A DNA stretch of 64,000 bases, from assembly GCA_020073585.1 (NCBI GenBank), contig JAIQEV010000007.1, positions 1 through 64,000 on the forward strand. Reading direction: 5' to 3'. Positions 19,236 to 28,926 of this stretch are shown here, in pieces. Position 1 is the stretch's first letter; each line of letters begins with the position of its first letter. The DNA comes from Terriglobia bacterium. GTDB taxonomy: Bacteria > Acidobacteriota > Terriglobia > Acidiferrales > UBA7541. Below the pieces are notes generated by a model, which searched no databases, was not told the origin of the DNA, and saw only the letters and a list, made by a program, of their open reading frames with translations. A program made the position numbers and the translations under genes.

Positions 19236-19238
19236 TCT

Positions 19239-19285
19239 CCGGCGCCTAGCGCAGGGATGCCGCTCTGTCCCGCGGCAGGCGCCGG
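19239..19285. terminator. Candidate bidirectional terminator between convergent genes
   Basis: CCGGCGCCT ... AGGCGCCGG 9-bp arms, followed by CAAAACTCCGCAAAAAA. Confidence 0.45.
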
Positions 19286-19310
19286 CAAAACTCCGCAAAA
19301 AATCTCAAGT

Positions 19311-20618
19311 CTAGGAATGATCCGTGGCGGGCGCGCCGCCATTTTCCGGCGGCGAATCCGCCGAGTCGGCCATGATCGCGCGCATGCGGGGGACGTCGAG
19401 TTCGCCTTCCCAGCGGCTGACGACCAGCGTGGCGACGCCGTTGCCGATGACATTGGTCAAGGCGCGGCATTCGCTCATGAACTTTTCGACGCCGAGCAAA
19501 ATGGCCAGGGACTGGACGGGGATGGAGGGGACCGCGGCGAGGATGGCGGCCAGGGTAACAAAACCGGTGCCGGTGACGCCGGAGCCGCCCTTCGAGGCGA
19601 TCAGGGCGAAGAGCAGAATGGCGCCCTCCTGCGCCAGGGAGAGATGGGTGTTGGTGGCCTGGGCCAGGAAAAGCACGGCGAGGGTGAGATAGATGTTGGT
19701 GCCGTCGGTATTGAAAACATAACCCGTGGGAAAGACCAGGCCGACGACAGAGCGCGAGGCGCCCAGGCGTTCCAGCTTCTGCATCATGTCCGGGAGCACG
19801 GTCTCGGACGAACTGGTGCCGAGGACAATGAGAAGCTCGTCCTTGATAAAGGCGAGGAAGCGGAAGATGGAAAAGCCGACGCCGTAGGCGATCGCTCCAA
19901 AGATGATCACGATGAAGAGGATGCTGGTGAGATAAAACGTTCCGATCAGCTTGAGGAGGCTGGACAGGGAGTTGAGACCGTAGCTGCCGACAGTGAAGGC
20001 CATGCCGCCGAGTGCGCCGAGGGGAGCGGCCTTCACGATGATGCGGATGATGCCGAAAACGACCTTGTTGGCGAGCTCGATGGCGCGCGTGGCGCGCTGG
20101 CCGGCTTCGCCCATGCGGGAGATGGCGAAGCCCGTCAAGATGGAGATCAGGAGGACCTGCGGGACGGCGCCGCCGGCCAGGGCATCCACGAAGGTGCGGG
20201 GGATGAAGCCCAGGAGGAAAGCAATGAAGCCAGCCTCTTTGGCGTGGGTGACGAAGGTCGCGGCCGTCTTGGGATCGAGGGTGGCGGGATCGATGTTGAG
20301 GCCGCTGCCGGGGTGCAGAATCTTGGCGACCAGGATGCCGGCGATCAGCGCCACGGTGGAGACGATTTCGAAATAGACGAGGGCCTTGACGCCGACCGTG
20401 CCGACCTTCTTGAGGTCGCTCATCGAGGCAATCCCCTGCACCACAACGCAAAAGATCACCGGGGCGATCATCATGCGGATGAGCGAGACGAAGCCATCGC
20501 CCAGGGGCTTGAGCGCGATGCCGGCCTTCGGGAAAAAACGGCCGATGAAAATGCCGACGACGATGGCGATGAGGACCTGCACATAGAGAGTGGCGTACCA
20601 GGGCCGGCGCTGTGGCAT
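19311..20618 (-). CDS. Dicarboxylate/amino acid:cation symporter (DAACS; DctA/GltP-like)
   Basis: [85 protein letters not shown]. Confidence 0.9.
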   Translation of the reverse strand: MPQRRPWYATLYVQVLIAIVVGIFIGRFFPKAGIALKPLGDGFVSLIRMMIAPVIFCVVVQGIASMSDLKKVGTVGVKALVYFEIVSTVALIAGILVAKILHPGSGLNIDPATLDPKTAATFVTHAKEAGFIAFLLGFIPRTFVDALAGGAVPQVLLISILTGFAISRMGEAGQRATRAIELANKVVFGIIRIIVKAAPLGALGGMAFTVGSYGLNSLSSLLKLIGTFYLTSILFIVIIFGAIAYGVGFSIFRFLAFIKDELLIVLGTSSSETVLPDMMQKLERLGASRSVVGLVFPTGYVFNTDGTNIYLTLAVLFLAQATNTHLSLAQEGAILLFALIASKGGSGVTGTGFVTLAAILAAVPSIPVQSLAILLGVEKFMSECRALTNVIGNGVATLVVSRWEGELDVPRMRAIMADSADSPPENGGAPATDHS

Positions 20619-20685
20619 GGATCCCCCCTTCTCCCACGAATCGCGTGGGGCACTTTGGAAACCGAAAATCATTCCGTTTCCGCCG

Positions 20686-21666
20686 TCAGTACGCGCGATC
20701 AAGCGGCAGCTCGTTTTCGAGGAGCACGCGCTGGACATTGCGCCAGGCGGAACGGCACAAAAATGTGGTGGCCTGGCGCGTGACGCCGGCGATGTGCGGC
20801 GTGAAGACGAGCCGGCGCGCAGCGTCTCCCCGGAGCGCGAGCAGCGGATGGCCGGGCACCGGCGGTTCGCTCGCGTAGACGTCGATGGCGGCGCCGCCAA
20901 TGTGCCCGGTCTCGAGGTGCTTGGCAAGCGCGGCTTCGTCCACGATGCCGCCGCGCGAGGCTTGAATCAGCACCGCCCCGGGCTTCATGTCCGCGAGCTG
21001 GCGGTCGCCGATGAGGCCCTGAGTCGCGGGGAGCAGCGGCACATGCAGGGTGACCACGTCCGCGGTTTTCAGCAGCTCATCGAAGGAAAGCGACTGCGCT
21101 TCGAGGGCCTGGGCGGCCTGCGGGTCGCGGGGCGCAGGATCGAAATAGCAGATGCGGCAGCCCATGGCGTGAAAGCGCTGGGCCACCGCCAGGCCGATGA
21201 TGCCCAGGCCGACGACGCCGACGAGCAGGCCGTCGAGGCCGGCGACGTTGGCGGCCAGCAGGCGTGCGCGGTACGCGGCGTAGTTTCCACCGCGGATTTC
21301 GGCATCGGCCCAGGCGAAGCGGCGCAGGAGAAGGGAAGCGGTGGTGACCGCATATTCCGCCACGGCGCCATTGCTGCCGCCGGGGACATTGGCCACGGGA
21401 ATGCCCAGGCGCTTGAGCGCGGCTTGGTCGAGGCGGTCGAGGCCCGCGCCGGTGACCTGCACAAGTTTCAGGGCCGTGCCTTCGAAGAGCGCAGCGGGAA
21501 TCGGCGGGCCGACCGCGGGAATCACCAGGGCGCGGGCGGACTTCATCAGCGCCGGCACGTCGGCGTCGTTCAGGGAGCGGTAGGCGACGTGGAGCGATGG
21601 CGGGGGCAGCACGCCCACGCGTTCGAAGTCGGCCAGGGGGCGCAAACAGAGGACGTCAATGGTCAT
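20686..21666 (-). CDS. D-2-hydroxyacid dehydrogenase family protein
   Basis: [87 protein letters not shown]. Confidence 0.85.
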   Translation of the reverse strand: MTIDVLCLRPLADFERVGVLPPPSLHVAYRSLNDADVPALMKSARALVIPAVGPPIPAALFEGTALKLVQVTGAGLDRLDQAALKRLGIPVANVPGGSNGAVAEYAVTTASLLLRRFAWADAEIRGGNYAAYRARLLAANVAGLDGLLVGVVGLGIIGLAVAQRFHAMGCRICYFDPAPRDPQAAQALEAQSLSFDELLKTADVVTLHVPLLPATQGLIGDRQLADMKPGAVLIQASRGGIVDEAALAKHLETGHIGGAAIDVYASEPPVPGHPLLALRGDAARRLVFTPHIAGVTRQATTFLCRSAWRNVQRVLLENELPLDRAY

Positions 21667-22061
21667 GGTTTTTTCGCCGCCTGGGGAGGGACCGGGGGTT
21701 CGTGGGTGCCGCCGGCGATATCGGCAACTGGAAAGAAGCACAGGAGGCGAAGCGGCTCCGTGCCGGTATTGCGGGTCACGTGCTTTTCGCCGGGAGGAAT
21801 CAGAATGGTGTCGCCTGTGTGGAGCGGGAACTCGCCGCTTTCCGCGAAGGTCGTGCCCTGGCCGGAGAGTACGAAGATGCATTCCTCGAATTCGCTATGA
21901 TGATGGGTGCCGCGGGGGGATTCTTCCAGCCCGGAGACAGGAATTTCGGCGAGGCGGAGAGTCACGCCGCGCGCGCCTTGCGCGCCGGAGACGATCTCCA
22001 GGGATTTGCGCCCGGCGAGGCCGAGCCGTTTTGCTTCCGCCTGCGTGAAAACGCGCGCCAT
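21663..22061 (-). CDS. Cupin-domain protein
   Basis: THHHSEFEECIFVLSGQGTTF...LHTGDTILIPPGEKHVTRNTG. Confidence 0.85.
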   Translation of the reverse strand: MARVFTQAEAKRLGLAGRKSLEIVSGAQGARGVTLRLAEIPVSGLEESPRGTHHHSEFEECIFVLSGQGTTFAESGEFPLHTGDTILIPPGEKHVTRNTGTEPLRLLCFFPVADIAGGTHEPPVPPQAAKKP

Positions 22062-22069
22062 GCCTGTCC

Positions 22070-22861
22070 TTACCGCAACTTCTTGATTTCAGCGACGCCG
22101 CCCTGGACCTGGTCCAGTTGCCGGAAGATTTCGGTGGCTTCCTTGGCGATGGCATCGGCGATAGCGTTGAGCATGCGCGCGCCTTTTTCCGCGGTGGCGT
22201 GCTGCGGGCTGCCGTACCAGCCGGTCGGGGCGATGGAACGGATGTCGGTCAGGACCGGCTGATAGCAGATAGTGCGGCGCAGCTTGTCCATCTTGCTGGC
22301 CTGCCGCGCGTCGGAGGAATAGTCGATGCGGTCGAGATGCACGAGATCCGGGCGGTAAGCGAGGACGGCGAGGGCTTCGATCTCGCCGCCATGGGTCAGG
22401 CCGTTGCATTCCTGGCCGAACATCTCCGCCGCGACGTAGCAGGCCTGCACGGTGAGCACGGTCATGCCGTGCTCGCGGTGCAGGGCTTCGGCGGCGATGC
22501 CCAAGGAGGAGATGTTGCCTTCGTGCCAATTGAGAATCAGCAGGTACTTTGCGCCGTGCTTGGCCGTGGAGACGCAGGTTTCGGTGACCACGCGCATGTA
22601 GGTGTCTGGCGAGAGCGTAATGGTGCCCTCGTACGGCATGTGCATCGGGGTGACGCCCAGGGGAGTGCCGGGCAGCACCAGCCCATCCATGCGTTCCGCC
22701 ACGGCATGGCCGATCACTTGCGCGGCATAGGTGTCGGTGCCGGTCGGCAGATGCGGGCCGTGCTGTTCGACGCTCCCCGCCGGCAGAATCACCAGCGGGT
22801 GGCGCTTGAACTGCGCGGCGATTTCCGGCTGCGTCAGATCGATGAAGTAGCGGCTCGGCAC
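22070..22861 (-). CDS. Creatininase-family amidohydrolase
   Basis: VILPAGSVEQHGPHLPTGTDTYAAQ; LILNWHEGN; GEIEALAVLAYRPDLV. Confidence 0.85.
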   Translation of the reverse strand: MPSRYFIDLTQPEIAAQFKRHPLVILPAGSVEQHGPHLPTGTDTYAAQVIGHAVAERMDGLVLPGTPLGVTPMHMPYEGTITLSPDTYMRVVTETCVSTAKHGAKYLLILNWHEGNISSLGIAAEALHREHGMTVLTVQACYVAAEMFGQECNGLTHGGEIEALAVLAYRPDLVHLDRIDYSSDARQASKMDKLRRTICYQPVLTDIRSIAPTGWYGSPQHATAEKGARMLNAIADAIAKEATEIFRQLDQVQGGVAEIKKLR

Positions 22862-22872
22862 AGGGACAGCTC

Positions 22873-23943
22873 CTATCCGCGGCTCTTGCGCGCTTCCGCG
22901 AGAATGTCGGCGATGCGCACGTACTGGCCATTCTTCTCGAGTGAGCGCAGGGCGGCATTCACGACGGCGACGGCGATATTGCCGTTCTCCGCGGTAAGTT
23001 CGCCCGGCTGGCCGGTGCGGCAGCTCTCCGCGAACATTTCCAGCTCCGTCCGGAACATATCGCTCTGCGGGACCTTCAGTTCCTGGCGCTTGGCGTAGCC
23101 GTCCTTGCCGCGCTGGATGTAGAGGGTCGAGGTTTCGTGAAGTTTTTCGGGGGTATCCCAGGTGCCAAAGTCGATCTCATAGTGCATCAGGCCCTTGGAG
23201 CCGAAGACGCGCACGGCGAAAACGCCGGGGGAGGTCCAGCAGGAGCCCACATAGCCGACCTTGCCGTCGGTGAACTTCAGCAGGGTCATGGACTGATCGT
23301 CCACTTCCGCTCCGACCGGCGAAAGCTTGGAGGCCATGGCGCTGGCCTCGGCGATTTCGCCGCCGAGATAGTGCAGCACGTCGAACATGTGAATGGCCAG
23401 CTGGGACAAGGGTCCGCCGGGCGCCTTGGCCTTGTACCAGCGCCAGGTTTTGGGCGTCAGCTCCAGGGCGCGCTCGTTGGAAAAGTTGGCTTCAAGGAAG
23501 GCCACGCGGCCCAGCTCGCCGCTGTCGATGGCTTCGCGGATCTTGCGCATGCCGGCCATCAGCCGCGCGCTGTGACCCACGGTAACGGTGATGCCATATT
23601 TCTGCTGCAGCGCGGCGATCTCCAGACCATCTTTGAGCGTGCTGGCGATGGGTTTCTCGGTATAGACATGCTTGCCAGCCTTGGCTACTTCCGTCGCCAC
23701 GGGGAGGTGCTGCTCGTTGGGGACGGTGAGAATGACACCCTTGATGTCGGGGTTGGAGAGCAGGGAATTCATGTCCGGGGCAGCTGGAACGCCCATTTCC
23801 TGCTGGAAGGCCAGGCGCTTCTCTTCGGAGCGGCTGTAACCGGCGACGATCTTCAATTGCTGGGAATTACTGGCGGCGCGGGTCAGTACCTTGGCCCAGC
23901 GGCCGAGACCCACGATGCCGACTTTGACTGGAGTAGAGCTCAT
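22873..23943 (-). CDS. Gfo/Idh/MocA-family oxidoreductase
   Basis: VKVGIVGLGRWAKVLTRAASNS; GVILTVPNEQHLPVATEVAKAGKHVYTEKPIASTL. Confidence 0.9.
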   Translation of the reverse strand: MSSTPVKVGIVGLGRWAKVLTRAASNSQQLKIVAGYSRSEEKRLAFQQEMGVPAAPDMNSLLSNPDIKGVILTVPNEQHLPVATEVAKAGKHVYTEKPIASTLKDGLEIAALQQKYGITVTVGHSARLMAGMRKIREAIDSGELGRVAFLEANFSNERALELTPKTWRWYKAKAPGGPLSQLAIHMFDVLHYLGGEIAEASAMASKLSPVGAEVDDQSMTLLKFTDGKVGYVGSCWTSPGVFAVRVFGSKGLMHYEIDFGTWDTPEKLHETSTLYIQRGKDGYAKRQELKVPQSDMFRTELEMFAESCRTGQPGELTAENGNIAVAVVNAALRSLEKNGQYVRIADILAEARKSRG

Positions 23944-24013
23944 GCCTGCCCTTTCAGCGGATGTAGAATGCGCATGAAATTCCGAAGAAACAGTTGCAAA
24001 GCGCGGCAACTCA

Positions 24014-24034
24014 TCATACGATATTACGGTATGA
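24014..24034. promoter_or_regulatory. Candidate operator TCATAC-N9-GTATGA in a divergent promoter
   Basis: Minus-strand promoter TTGACT-N17-TATCGT spans it; also contains GATA-N5-GTATGA as at 5716 and 16484. Confidence 0.55.
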
Positions 24035-24756
24035 CGCGACAGTCAAGGAATATAGAAACCAGCGGGGCGGTTCTTCCGGTGATTCGCAAACTTGCCGCGC
24101 CCTTGCGCCGGCAAGTTCTGGATGAGCTGCGCCAGTCTATTATCTCCGGACGCCTGGCACCGGGCTCGCGGCTTGTCGAGCGCGAACTCATCAGCATGAT
24201 GGGTGTCTCGCGCACGGTCATCCGCGAAGCGCTGCGCCAACTGGAAACCGAGGGGCTGATCGCCATCATTCCCAACAAGGGGCCGGTGGTGCGCGAACTC
24301 ACGGTAGCGGAGGCCAAAGATCTTTATGCCATCCGCGCGGTGCTCGAGGGATTGGCGGCCCGCTTGTTCGTCGAAAACGCGGACGCAGCGCAGGTGGGAA
24401 AGCTGGAGCAGGAGCTCAACGCCACCGAGAAAGCCTACAAGAGCGGCGATGCGGAGCAAATTCTGGCGAGCAAGAACCTCTTTTACGATGTGCTGTTCGA
24501 AGGGGCGGGGAGCGAGACGCTTTCCTCGATGATCGGCATGCTGCATGTGCGCATCTGGCGCTGGCGCGCGCTGGGCCTGGGGCATCCCAAGCGCACGGCG
24601 GAGCGCTGGAAAGAGAGCATCGCCGGGTTGCGCGGCATGCTGGAGGCGATCAAGAAGCACCAGGCGGAGCTCGCCGAGAAACTCATGCGGGAAGAGGCGA
24701 CCAAGGCGGCCGCCGAAATCATGCGCCTGCTGGCCAACACCGAAGAAGGCCGCTGA
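24031..24756 (+). CDS. GntR-family (FCD) regulator; start possibly GTG at 24079
   Basis: IISGRLAPGSRLVERELISMMGVSRTVIREALRQLETEGLIAIIPNKGPVVREL wHTH plus FCD-type helical domain. Confidence 0.85.
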   Translation: MTRQSRNIETSGAVLPVIRKLAAPLRRQVLDELRQSIISGRLAPGSRLVERELISMMGVSRTVIREALRQLETEGLIAIIPNKGPVVRELTVAEAKDLYAIRAVLEGLAARLFVENADAAQVGKLEQELNATEKAYKSGDAEQILASKNLFYDVLFEGAGSETLSSMIGMLHVRIWRWRALGLGHPKRTAERWKESIAGLRGMLEAIKKHQAELAEKLMREEATKAAAEIMRLLANTEEGR

Positions 24757-24810
24757 CCGGGCAGGCGGCCGTCTGCCGTCTTTCTTTACGAATTCATTGA
24801 GGAGAAACGC

Positions 24811-25095
24811 ATGGCTACTCACTTTATCGTTCACGACAAGGCCGATACGGTCGGTGTCGTGGTTGTCGAAGACGTACAGCCGGGCAAGGATGTAACCGGC
24901 TGGATCATGGAGACCGACGAGACGATTACGCTCAAGGCTCTGGATGCGGTGCCTCTGGGCCACAAGATTGCGCTCCAGGATCTCAAGACGGGCGACACCG
25001 TCCTGAAATACGGCCATGACGTCGGCCGGATTGTGGCGGCGGTCGGCAAGGGACGGCACGTGCACGTTCATAATCTCAAGACGAAAAGGTGGTAA
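24811..25095 (+). CDS. UxaA-family small subunit (SAF domain), SuyA-like
   Basis: 94 aa, [81 protein letters not shown]. Confidence 0.75.
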   Translation: MATHFIVHDKADTVGVVVVEDVQPGKDVTGWIMETDETITLKALDAVPLGHKIALQDLKTGDTVLKYGHDVGRIVAAVGKGRHVHVHNLKTKRW

Positions 25096-26264
25096 TGATG
25101 GGTCGCTATCAGTTTTTTGGCTATCGCCGCGAAAACGGCCGGGTGGGAATCCGCAATCATGTGGTCATTTTGCCGCTGGATGATCTTTCGAATGCGGCCG
25201 CGGAAGCGGTTGGGAACAACATCAAGGGCACCCTGGCGCTTCCGCATGCCTACGGCCGCCTGCAGTTCGGGGAGGACCTCGAACTGTTCTTTCGCACGCT
25301 GATCGGGATAGGTTCCAATCCGAACGTCGCGGCGTGCGTGGTCATCGGCATCGAGCCCAGCTGGACAGGCCGCATCGTCGAGGGCATCGCCAAAACGGGG
25401 AAGCCGGTGGCGGGTTTTGCGATCGAGTGCAACGGGGACATCAGCACTATCGCTTCCGCTTCACGCAAGGCGAAGGAGTTCATGCACTGGGCTTCGGAGA
25501 AGCAGCGCGAAGCCTGCGCGATCGAGGAGCTCTTTGTTTCGGTGAAGTGCGGGGAGAGCGACACCACCTCGGGCCTGGCTTCCTGTCCGACGGTGGGAAA
25601 TCTGATCGACAAGCTGGATCCACTGGGCGTTACCACCTGCTTCGGGGAAACTTCCGAGCTCACCGGCGCTGAGAAGGTCTGCGCCAGCCGCGCCGCCACG
25701 CCGGAGGTGGGCAAGCGCTTCATGCAGGTTTTCGACGCCTACCAGGAAGTCATTAACCGGTACAAGACCAGCGATTTGTCCGAATCCCAGCCCACGAAAG
25801 GGAATATCGCCGGCGGCCTGACGACCATCGAGGAGAAGGCCTTCGGCAATCTGGCGAAAATCGGCCGGAAGACGAAGTACATTGACGTGCTGAAGCCGGC
25901 CGAGGCGCCGGCCAAGGGCACAGGGCTGTATTACATGGACACTTCGTCGGCGGCGGCGGAGTGCATAACGCTGCAGGCGGCCGCCGGGTTCGTGGTGCAT
26001 CTCTTCCCCACCGGACAGGGCAACGTCATCGGCAATCCCATCGAGCCGGTCATCAAGCTGACCGCCAATCCCAAGACCGCGCGCACGATGAGCGAGCACA
26101 TCGACCTGGACGTTTCCGGGATTCTGCGGCGGGAGATGACGCTCGACGAGGCCGGTGACCGGCTGATCGAAGTGATGATCCGCACCTGCAACGGCCGGCT
26201 CACCTGCGCCGAAGCCCTGGGGCATCGCGAGTTCGTGCTCACCAAGCTCTACCAGAGCGCCTGA
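25095..26264 (+). CDS. UxaA-family large subunit (altronate/galactarate dehydratase superfamily), SuyB-like
   Basis: [87 protein letters not shown]. Confidence 0.8.
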   Translation: MMGRYQFFGYRRENGRVGIRNHVVILPLDDLSNAAAEAVGNNIKGTLALPHAYGRLQFGEDLELFFRTLIGIGSNPNVAACVVIGIEPSWTGRIVEGIAKTGKPVAGFAIECNGDISTIASASRKAKEFMHWASEKQREACAIEELFVSVKCGESDTTSGLASCPTVGNLIDKLDPLGVTTCFGETSELTGAEKVCASRAATPEVGKRFMQVFDAYQEVINRYKTSDLSESQPTKGNIAGGLTTIEEKAFGNLAKIGRKTKYIDVLKPAEAPAKGTGLYYMDTSSAAAECITLQAAAGFVVHLFPTGQGNVIGNPIEPVIKLTANPKTARTMSEHIDLDVSGILRREMTLDEAGDRLIEVMIRTCNGRLTCAEALGHREFVLTKLYQSA

Positions 26265-26279
26265 GGGCGCTCGTTCCTT

Positions 26280-26321
26280 GCGAATTCGGGCGGCGGCCAT
26301 GCGGGCGCCGCCCGAATTCGC
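26280..26321. terminator. Strong hairpin, 16-bp perfect stem, likely intrinsic terminator after the UxaA gene
   Basis: GCGAATTCGGGCGGCG-(GCCATGCGGG)-CGCCGCCCGAATTCGC then GTTTTCC; 15 nt after the stop codon. Confidence 0.75.
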
Positions 26322-26360
26322 GTTTTCCGGCTGCGGCTTGACGACAAGTGAGGGCTTTCC

Positions 26361-27158
26361 ATGAAATATTGCCGGTTCCAATTCGAAGGCCAGGCGCAGT
26401 ATGGGCTGGTCGAATCGCTGGCGGGCAAAGAGATCATTACCCGTTTGCTGCTGGTTGCTCCCGAAGAAAGCGGAGGGGTGGAAAATGTTCCCTCCAAGCA
26501 TGTGGCCCATCTGCCTCTAAGCGAAGCGAAACTCCTGGCCCCGGTGCGGCCCTCGAAGATCGTCTGCGTGGGCCGGAACTATCGCGGACATGCCGCGGAA
26601 ATGGGCCACGAAATTCCCAAGCAGCCGCTGATTTTTTTCAAACCGCCTTCTTCGCTGCTGGCCACGGGAGAAACCATTCTTCGCCCGAAAAGCTCCCAGC
26701 GCACGCATTACGAAGGGGAACTGGGTGTGGTGATCGGAAAGCGCTGCCGCAAACTGGCCGGGGACGAGGACGTGCGTCCCTATATCCTGGGCTACACGGC
26801 AGTAAATGATTTCAGCGCGCGGGACTTGCAAGACGTTGACGGGCAGTGGGCGCGCGCCAAGGGGTTCGACACCTTCTGTCCAGTGGGGCCGCTGGTGACG
26901 GAACATCTGGATCCTTGGGCGGGCGTGGGCGTGGAAACGCGCGTGAATGGGGAAGTGCGCCAGCAGGGCAATACCCGGGATTTGATTTTTCCGCTCGATG
27001 CCATCATCCGCTTTGTTGCAGAGGTCATGACGCTTTTTCCCGGCGACTTGATCGCCACCGGCACACCCCAGGGAGTCGGGGCGGTCGTTTCCGGCGATGT
27101 GGTGGAGGTTAGCGTGGAAGGCGTAGGGACGCTGCGCAATCCAATCCGCGACGAGTAG
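26361..27158 (+). CDS. Fumarylacetoacetate hydrolase family protein
   Basis: KIVCVGRNYRGHAAEMG, IFFKPPSSLLATGETI, YEGELGVVIGKRCRK, VNDFSARDLQ, GDLIATGTPQGVG. Confidence 0.9.
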   Translation: MKYCRFQFEGQAQYGLVESLAGKEIITRLLLVAPEESGGVENVPSKHVAHLPLSEAKLLAPVRPSKIVCVGRNYRGHAAEMGHEIPKQPLIFFKPPSSLLATGETILRPKSSQRTHYEGELGVVIGKRCRKLAGDEDVRPYILGYTAVNDFSARDLQDVDGQWARAKGFDTFCPVGPLVTEHLDPWAGVGVETRVNGEVRQQGNTRDLIFPLDAIIRFVAEVMTLFPGDLIATGTPQGVGAVVSGDVVEVSVEGVGTLRNPIRDE

Positions 27159-27304
27159 TGGAAGACGAAAAAGAAGATTCTCCGAAGACAGGTTCGACCG
27201 CACGACGGCAGGGTAATCTGATTTCCACAGAAAGCTTTTCTATCTTCTTTATATAGTGACATGCAGCGACGTAGTGCGAGCTGTGCGGATGGCCTATGGT
27301 ATAA

Positions 27305-27315
27305 TGGTCGGACCA
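27305..27315. promoter_or_regulatory. Candidate FadR/GntR operator TGGTCGGACCA
   Basis: TGGT-N3-ACCA immediately after extended -10 TGGTATAAT (27298-27305), upstream of the ALDH gene. Confidence 0.65.
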
Positions 27316-27416
27316 AAAAGCTTCACCTAAGCTTGGCACTATGTTCGGCTGGCAGCAGCCTTCTCGATGGATAGAAGCGACCTGATGCCGAAAGACACCC
27401 CGGAGGAAGAGCAGCG

Positions 27417-28787
27417 ATGGCGATAGCCACGATTAACCCTGCAACAGGCGAGACCCTGAAAACTTTCGAACCGCTGAGCGACGCGCAGATCGAAGAGAAA
27501 CTGCAGCGCGCAAGCAGCGCGTTTGCCAAGCACCGCAAGATGCCCTTTGCGGAACGCACCCGGTTGATGCTCAAGGTGGCGGAGATCCTGGAAAAGGACA
27601 AGGAAGTTTTCGGCCGGGTAATGACCACGGAGATGGGCAAGACCTATCGCTCCGCGGTGGATGAAGTCCTGAAATGCGCATCGGGATGCCGCTACTACGC
27701 GGAGAACGCCGAGCGCTTTCTGGCGGATGAGGTCATCGCGACCAGCGCCAGCCGCAGCTTTGTGCGTTACCTTCCGATCGGTCCGGTCCTGGCGGTGATG
27801 CCGTGGAACTATCCCTTCTGGCAGGTGCTGCGCTTCGCCGCGCCGGCTTTGATGGCGGGCAACGTGGGGCTGCTGAAGCACGCGTCGAACGTGCCGCAAT
27901 CGGCGCTGGCCGTCGAGGATCTCTTCCGCAGGGCGGGTTTTGCCGAAGGCGTCTTTCAGACGCTGCTGATCGGCTCGGCCAAAGTCGACGGCATCCTCAA
28001 TGATCCGCGGGTCGTGGCGGCCACGCTTACGGGCAGCGAAGGCGCAGGGATTGAAGTGGGCATCGGCGCGGCCAAGCGCATCAAGAAGGTCGTGCTGGAG
28101 CTGGGCGGCAGCGATCCTTTCATTGTCATGTCGAGTGCGAATCTGGACGCCGCGGTGGAGACCGGCGTGAAGGCGCGGTGCGTGAACAACGGGCAATCGT
28201 GCATCGCCGCCAAGCGCTTTATCGTGGCCGAATCGATTGCCGAGGCCTTCGAACGCAAGTTCGTCGCGCGCATGGAGGCGCTGAAGGTGGGCGATCCGTT
28301 CGATGAGAGCGTGGACGTCGGGCCGCTGGCCACTCCGGACGGCGTGACCGATCTCGACCGGGACGTGCAGAAGTCGGTGCAGGCTGGTGCGCGGATTCTG
28401 ACTGGCGGCAAGAAGCTGCCGCGCCCGGGCAATTTTTATGCGCCGACGGTCCTGACGAACATTCCCAAGAATGCGCCCGCATACAAGGAAGAACTGTTCG
28501 GGCCGGTGGCGTGTATCTTCCGCGCAAAAGACGTGGACGACGCCATCCGTATCGCCAACGACACGCGCTTCGGGCTGGGCGCCAGCGCCTGGACCAACGA
28601 TAAAGCCGAGCGCGAGCGCTTCATCAACGATCTGGATGCGGGGATGGTGTTCATCAACAAGATGGTGGCCTCCGATCCGCGGGTCCCGTTTGGGGGTGTG
28701 AAGCAGTCCGGGCACGGGCGCGAGCTGAGCATCCACGGGATTCGGGAGTTTACGAACGCCAAGACGGTGTGGATCGAAGAGGCGTAA
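27417..28787 (+). CDS. Aldehyde dehydrogenase (succinate-semialdehyde dehydrogenase-like)
   Basis: PIGPVLAVMPWNYPFWQVLRFAAPALMAGN; VVLELGGSDPFIVM; NNGQSCIAAKRFIV. Confidence 0.9.
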   Translation: MAIATINPATGETLKTFEPLSDAQIEEKLQRASSAFAKHRKMPFAERTRLMLKVAEILEKDKEVFGRVMTTEMGKTYRSAVDEVLKCASGCRYYAENAERFLADEVIATSASRSFVRYLPIGPVLAVMPWNYPFWQVLRFAAPALMAGNVGLLKHASNVPQSALAVEDLFRRAGFAEGVFQTLLIGSAKVDGILNDPRVVAATLTGSEGAGIEVGIGAAKRIKKVVLELGGSDPFIVMSSANLDAAVETGVKARCVNNGQSCIAAKRFIVAESIAEAFERKFVARMEALKVGDPFDESVDVGPLATPDGVTDLDRDVQKSVQAGARILTGGKKLPRPGNFYAPTVLTNIPKNAPAYKEELFGPVACIFRAKDVDDAIRIANDTRFGLGASAWTNDKAERERFINDLDAGMVFINKMVASDPRVPFGGVKQSGHGRELSIHGIREFTNAKTVWIEEA

Positions 28788-28821
28788 AAAGAATTGCCTG
28801 GCTATTGGTCCTGTGATATGG

Positions 28822-28832
28822 TGGTCATACCA
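28822..28832. promoter_or_regulatory. Candidate FadR/GntR operator TGGTCATACCA
   Basis: TGGT-N3-ACCA identical in design to the site at 27305, upstream of the GntR gene. Confidence 0.65.
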
Positions 28833-28926
28833 ATGGACCGGTGCATGGCTAATCTTGACCTGAAATTTTGTTCTGAGCTTCTGCCGCTGTACCGCAGCTA
28901 AAGCACAGCCTATCAGGCGATTCGTT

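Noticed and set aside
20633-20649. CCCACG-AATCG-CGTGGG hairpin upstream of the symporter
   Set aside because: Only a 6-bp stem; expected by chance in GC-rich DNA.
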